Positions 21,576 through 23,324 of a stretch of 23,324 nt of DNA are shown here, piece after piece. Within the stretch, counting starts at the first letter, position 1. Each line of letters begins with the position of its first letter. Source of the DNA: a virus; IMG/VR virus record IMGVR_UViG_3300014502_000112, positions 1 through 23,324 of that record. The stretch is one strand, 5' to 3'. The translations under genes were made by a program, and so were the position numbers. The notes under the pieces were generated by a model, which was not told the origin of the DNA, ran no database searches, and worked only from the letters and a program-made list of their open reading frames with translations.

Positions 21576-22838
21576 ATGGCAACTAAGAACTTTGCAGTTA
21601 CACAGGACTCGTGGGTGTGTCATTATGGTGGTTCTGCCAACTATGGTAGTGGTGCAGGAAATGCTATATATGCAGCCTATGATTCAGGCTCAGCCTCTCA
21701 GGATAGAATGCTCCTGAAATTTGCACTCGACTGGTCTAGTGTAACTACGATTACTTCTGCTAAGTTATTTATGCGTTCTTATCATGTATTTACTTATCAT
21801 AATCCTAATCTTTATGTTAAACGTAATACTTCCGCATGGTCTGAAGGAACGTATGGTAAGGGTGCAGATACTTCTGTTTGGTCCTCTAATGCTGTAACTT
21901 GGGGTAATAAACCTGCTACGACTGAGACTGATAAGGTTAATTGGGCACCGGGTAAAGCACGAGATACTTGGGTATCTGTGGATATTACTAATATAGTAAA
22001 GGCATGGGCACCTGTTATAGCAGGGGGAAGTAACGCAGCTAATTATGGTATTACAATTATGCAGGTATCCGAAGGTAGCGTAGATGATAACTGGGATGCT
22101 TGGAGCCGTGAGAAAGGTTCAGGGGCATATATTACTCTCACATATAATGGTGAGCCCGGTATAGATACTGAATCAACAAATACTTATAGATATATTTATC
22201 TAGATGGTGTTTTAACTAACGAAGAAATTGTGTTATCAGCAAGCTTTACACAGCAAAATCACATGGATATTTTAGGTAGTTTAACAGAAGCTATACAAAC
22301 AGAATCAAATATTACAGAGGATGGACTTAGTTTTGTTCCTAGAATTGGAACAGATACAGATATTATCTTGCGCGAGGGGCAAAATGTAATTGTTCAATGG
22401 CAGATAGTAAATGATTTCTCCAAGATGGGTTCTCTGTTGTATTCCAGCGGATCAGATATAGATGGACTCCCCTTGTTTACTCTTACACAAGACCATAAAA
22501 ACAAGATTATATTGGGAAGAACAGTAGTAAGACAGCAGGACTTTAGAGATACGGCTGACTATACCAAATTAATTGGCTTATCAAGAAATGAATTAAAGAA
22601 TAGGCGATTACCCGAAAAAAGATGTTCAGTTGAATATACAGGGGAAGATTTAGGGTTACTGCCCGGAGATAGCTTTGTGCTTTACTCTAAGAAAATGGGT
22701 CCAGTAAGAGTAAGAATAGACACAATGACTATTAAAGAATCCTCTTCTGGTAATTCTTGGGCTATGGAATGTGAAAGATGGCATACAAATACTGCTATTT
22801 ATCAATTACAGTCTATTGAGGATTCACCAGTTACATAA
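21576..22838 (+). CDS. DNRLRE-domain protein with C-terminal hub domains
   Basis: 420 residues. Residues 1-190 match the DNRLRE/CBM96-like pattern: DSWVCHYGGSANYGSG at the start, RMLLKFAL, W-S-E-G with W-G-N-K-P, VDITNIVKAWA and NYGITIMQ. This domain is common in carbohydrate-binding and surface proteins. From about 195 on the protein switches to the back half of a tail hub: a helix DILGSLTEAIQTESNI, the strand block DGLSFVPRIGTDTDIILREGQNV, a 'DIDGLPLFTLTQ' segment, a helix with DTADYTKLIGLSRNELKNRR, and a C-terminal beta unit YTGEDLGLLPGDSFVLYSKKMGPVRVRI. These match the domains missing from the preceding protein. The ribosome binding site AGGAGA is about 10 bases before the ATG, so it can be translated alone. 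It may form one hub with its neighbour. Confidence 0.7.
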   Translation: MATKNFAVTQDSWVCHYGGSANYGSGAGNAIYAAYDSGSASQDRMLLKFALDWSSVTTITSAKLFMRSYHVFTYHNPNLYVKRNTSAWSEGTYGKGADTSVWSSNAVTWGNKPATTETDKVNWAPGKARDTWVSVDITNIVKAWAPVIAGGSNAANYGITIMQVSEGSVDDNWDAWSREKGSGAYITLTYNGEPGIDTESTNTYRYIYLDGVLTNEEIVLSASFTQQNHMDILGSLTEAIQTESNITEDGLSFVPRIGTDTDIILREGQNVIVQWQIVNDFSKMGSLLYSSGSDIDGLPLFTLTQDHKNKIILGRTVVRQQDFRDTADYTKLIGLSRNELKNRRLPEKRCSVEYTGEDLGLLPGDSFVLYSKKMGPVRVRIDTMTIKESSSGNSWAMECERWHTNTAIYQLQSIEDSPVT

Positions 22839-22853
22839 AACTTTGGGGGAGAA

Positions 22854-23324
22854 ATGGGAGACAACTTAAAACAAGTAGGAAAATATATTAAAGATACACG
22901 AAAAGACACAGATTATAGTCTTAATCGGTATGGTGAAAAGTTCCCCAAAATAGAAAGAGTCCGGGGCTATATAAGTAGTTCCAGCCCTTATAAAATGGAA
23001 TTCAGATTAGCTAGACAAGACAATGTAGCAACTTTGTCTATTAGCTTCTTTACAGCTTTTATAGCTTCCGGTGCAATAGGCCCTTCTGGCCCCGCTAGTG
23101 AAGGTCCTCCGGGTCCATCTGGTCCTCAGGGAAGTATGGGTGTCTCTGGCCCCTCAGGTCCTTTAGGCCCCTCCGGGCCTTCCGGTCCTCAGGGTGTCAT
23201 AGGTCCTTCCGGTCCTCAGGGTGTAGTTGGTCCTTCCGGTCCTCAGGGCGTAGTCGGTCCTTCCGGTCCTCAGGGCGTAGTCGGTCCTTCCGGTCCTCAG
23301 GGCGTAGTCGGTCCTTCCGGTCCT
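22854..23324 (+). CDS. Collagen-like tail fibre (3' end cut by window edge)
   Basis: 157 visible residues, open to the last base. The start is the ATG at 22854; GGGGGAG is only 2 bases before, so the site is tight, and no other start is available in frame. Residues 1-72 are a charged, then mixed, N-terminal region (attachment to the tail is likely) ending in [13 protein letters not shown]. From Gly73 the protein is a Gly-X-Y series (GPS, GPQ, GVV), interrupted once by two extra residues (SE, 82-83). Collagen-like triple helices are known in phage tail fibres and in spore-surface glycoproteins; the trimer would match a trimeric fibre. The Pro/Ser-rich repeat has many Ser residues that could be glycosylated. 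The DNA turns GC-rich here and becomes a tandem repeat. Confidence 0.88.
   Translation, partial: MGDNLKQVGKYIKDTRKDTDYSLNRYGEKFPKIERVRGYISSSSPYKMEFRLARQDNVATLSISFFTAFIASGAIGPSGPASEGPPGPSGPQGSMGVSGPSGPLGPSGPSGPQGVIGPSGPQGVVGPSGPQGVVGPSGPQGVVGPSGPQGVVGPSGP
23202..23324 (+). repeat. 27-base tandem repeat in the collagen-like gene
   Basis: Units start at 23202, 23229, 23256, 23283 and 23310 (the last partial at the window edge). Each encodes GPSGPQGVV. The three units at 23229-23309 are identical; the first differs by two third-position changes. Such near-perfect identity suggests recent expansion by slippage or unequal recombination. Confidence 0.95.

Noticed and set aside
1-23324. CRISPR arrays, tRNA genes, insertion sequences, diversity-generating retroelements
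   Set aside because: No spaced direct repeats of CRISPR type, no cloverleaf-like segment, no transposase or reverse transcriptase, and no template/variable repeat pair seen. The only regular DNA repeat is the collagen-coding one.

Overview
This window is the head-to-tail structural module of a long-tailed, non-contractile (siphovirus-type) double-stranded DNA phage. All real genes lie on the + strand, nearly end to end; the largest gap is about 135 bases. The DNA is AT-rich. Most starts have strong AGGAGG-type ribosome binding sites, with some TTG and GTG starts. This points to a low-GC Gram-positive (Firmicutes-like) host. No host gene, tRNA, integrase, lysis or replication gene is present, so the host and the phage lifestyle stay inferred.

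Head block (1-5.9 kb): a portal protein cut by the left window edge, a small unknown protein, a prohead protease with a scaffold encoded in frame at its 3' end (the scaffold has its own strong internal start), a putative capsid decoration protein, and the major capsid protein followed by a strong terminator hairpin. After this come an unknown 140-residue protein and a probable head-tail adaptor.

Neck block (5.9-9.6 kb): two adjacent glycosyltransferases (one GT2/GT-A type, one GT-B type) lie inside the neck gene series. They are followed by two Cys-pair proteins (the first a probable head-closure protein), a probable neck/tail-completion protein and a probable tail terminator.

Tail block (9.7-23.3 kb): tail tube protein followed by a second strong terminator hairpin; the tail assembly chaperone pair (gpG and gpGT type) joined by a clear -1 frameshift signal A AAA AAC; a 1594-residue tape measure; a free-standing HNH/endonuclease VII-like gene with three N-terminal repeats and a leader that can fold over its ribosome binding site; the distal tail protein; a 1037-residue baseplate/hub protein carrying discoidin-like domains; a 420-residue DNRLRE-plus-hub protein; and a collagen-like fibre running off the right edge.

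The points most worth following up are the glycosyltransferase pair embedded in the neck operon (with a collagen-like, Ser-rich fibre as one possible target), the repeat-bearing endonuclease and its RNA leader, the apparent division of the hub between two in-frame ORFs separated by a single amber codon, the nested protease/scaffold, the frameshift signal, and hairpins placed exactly after the two most abundant virion proteins.
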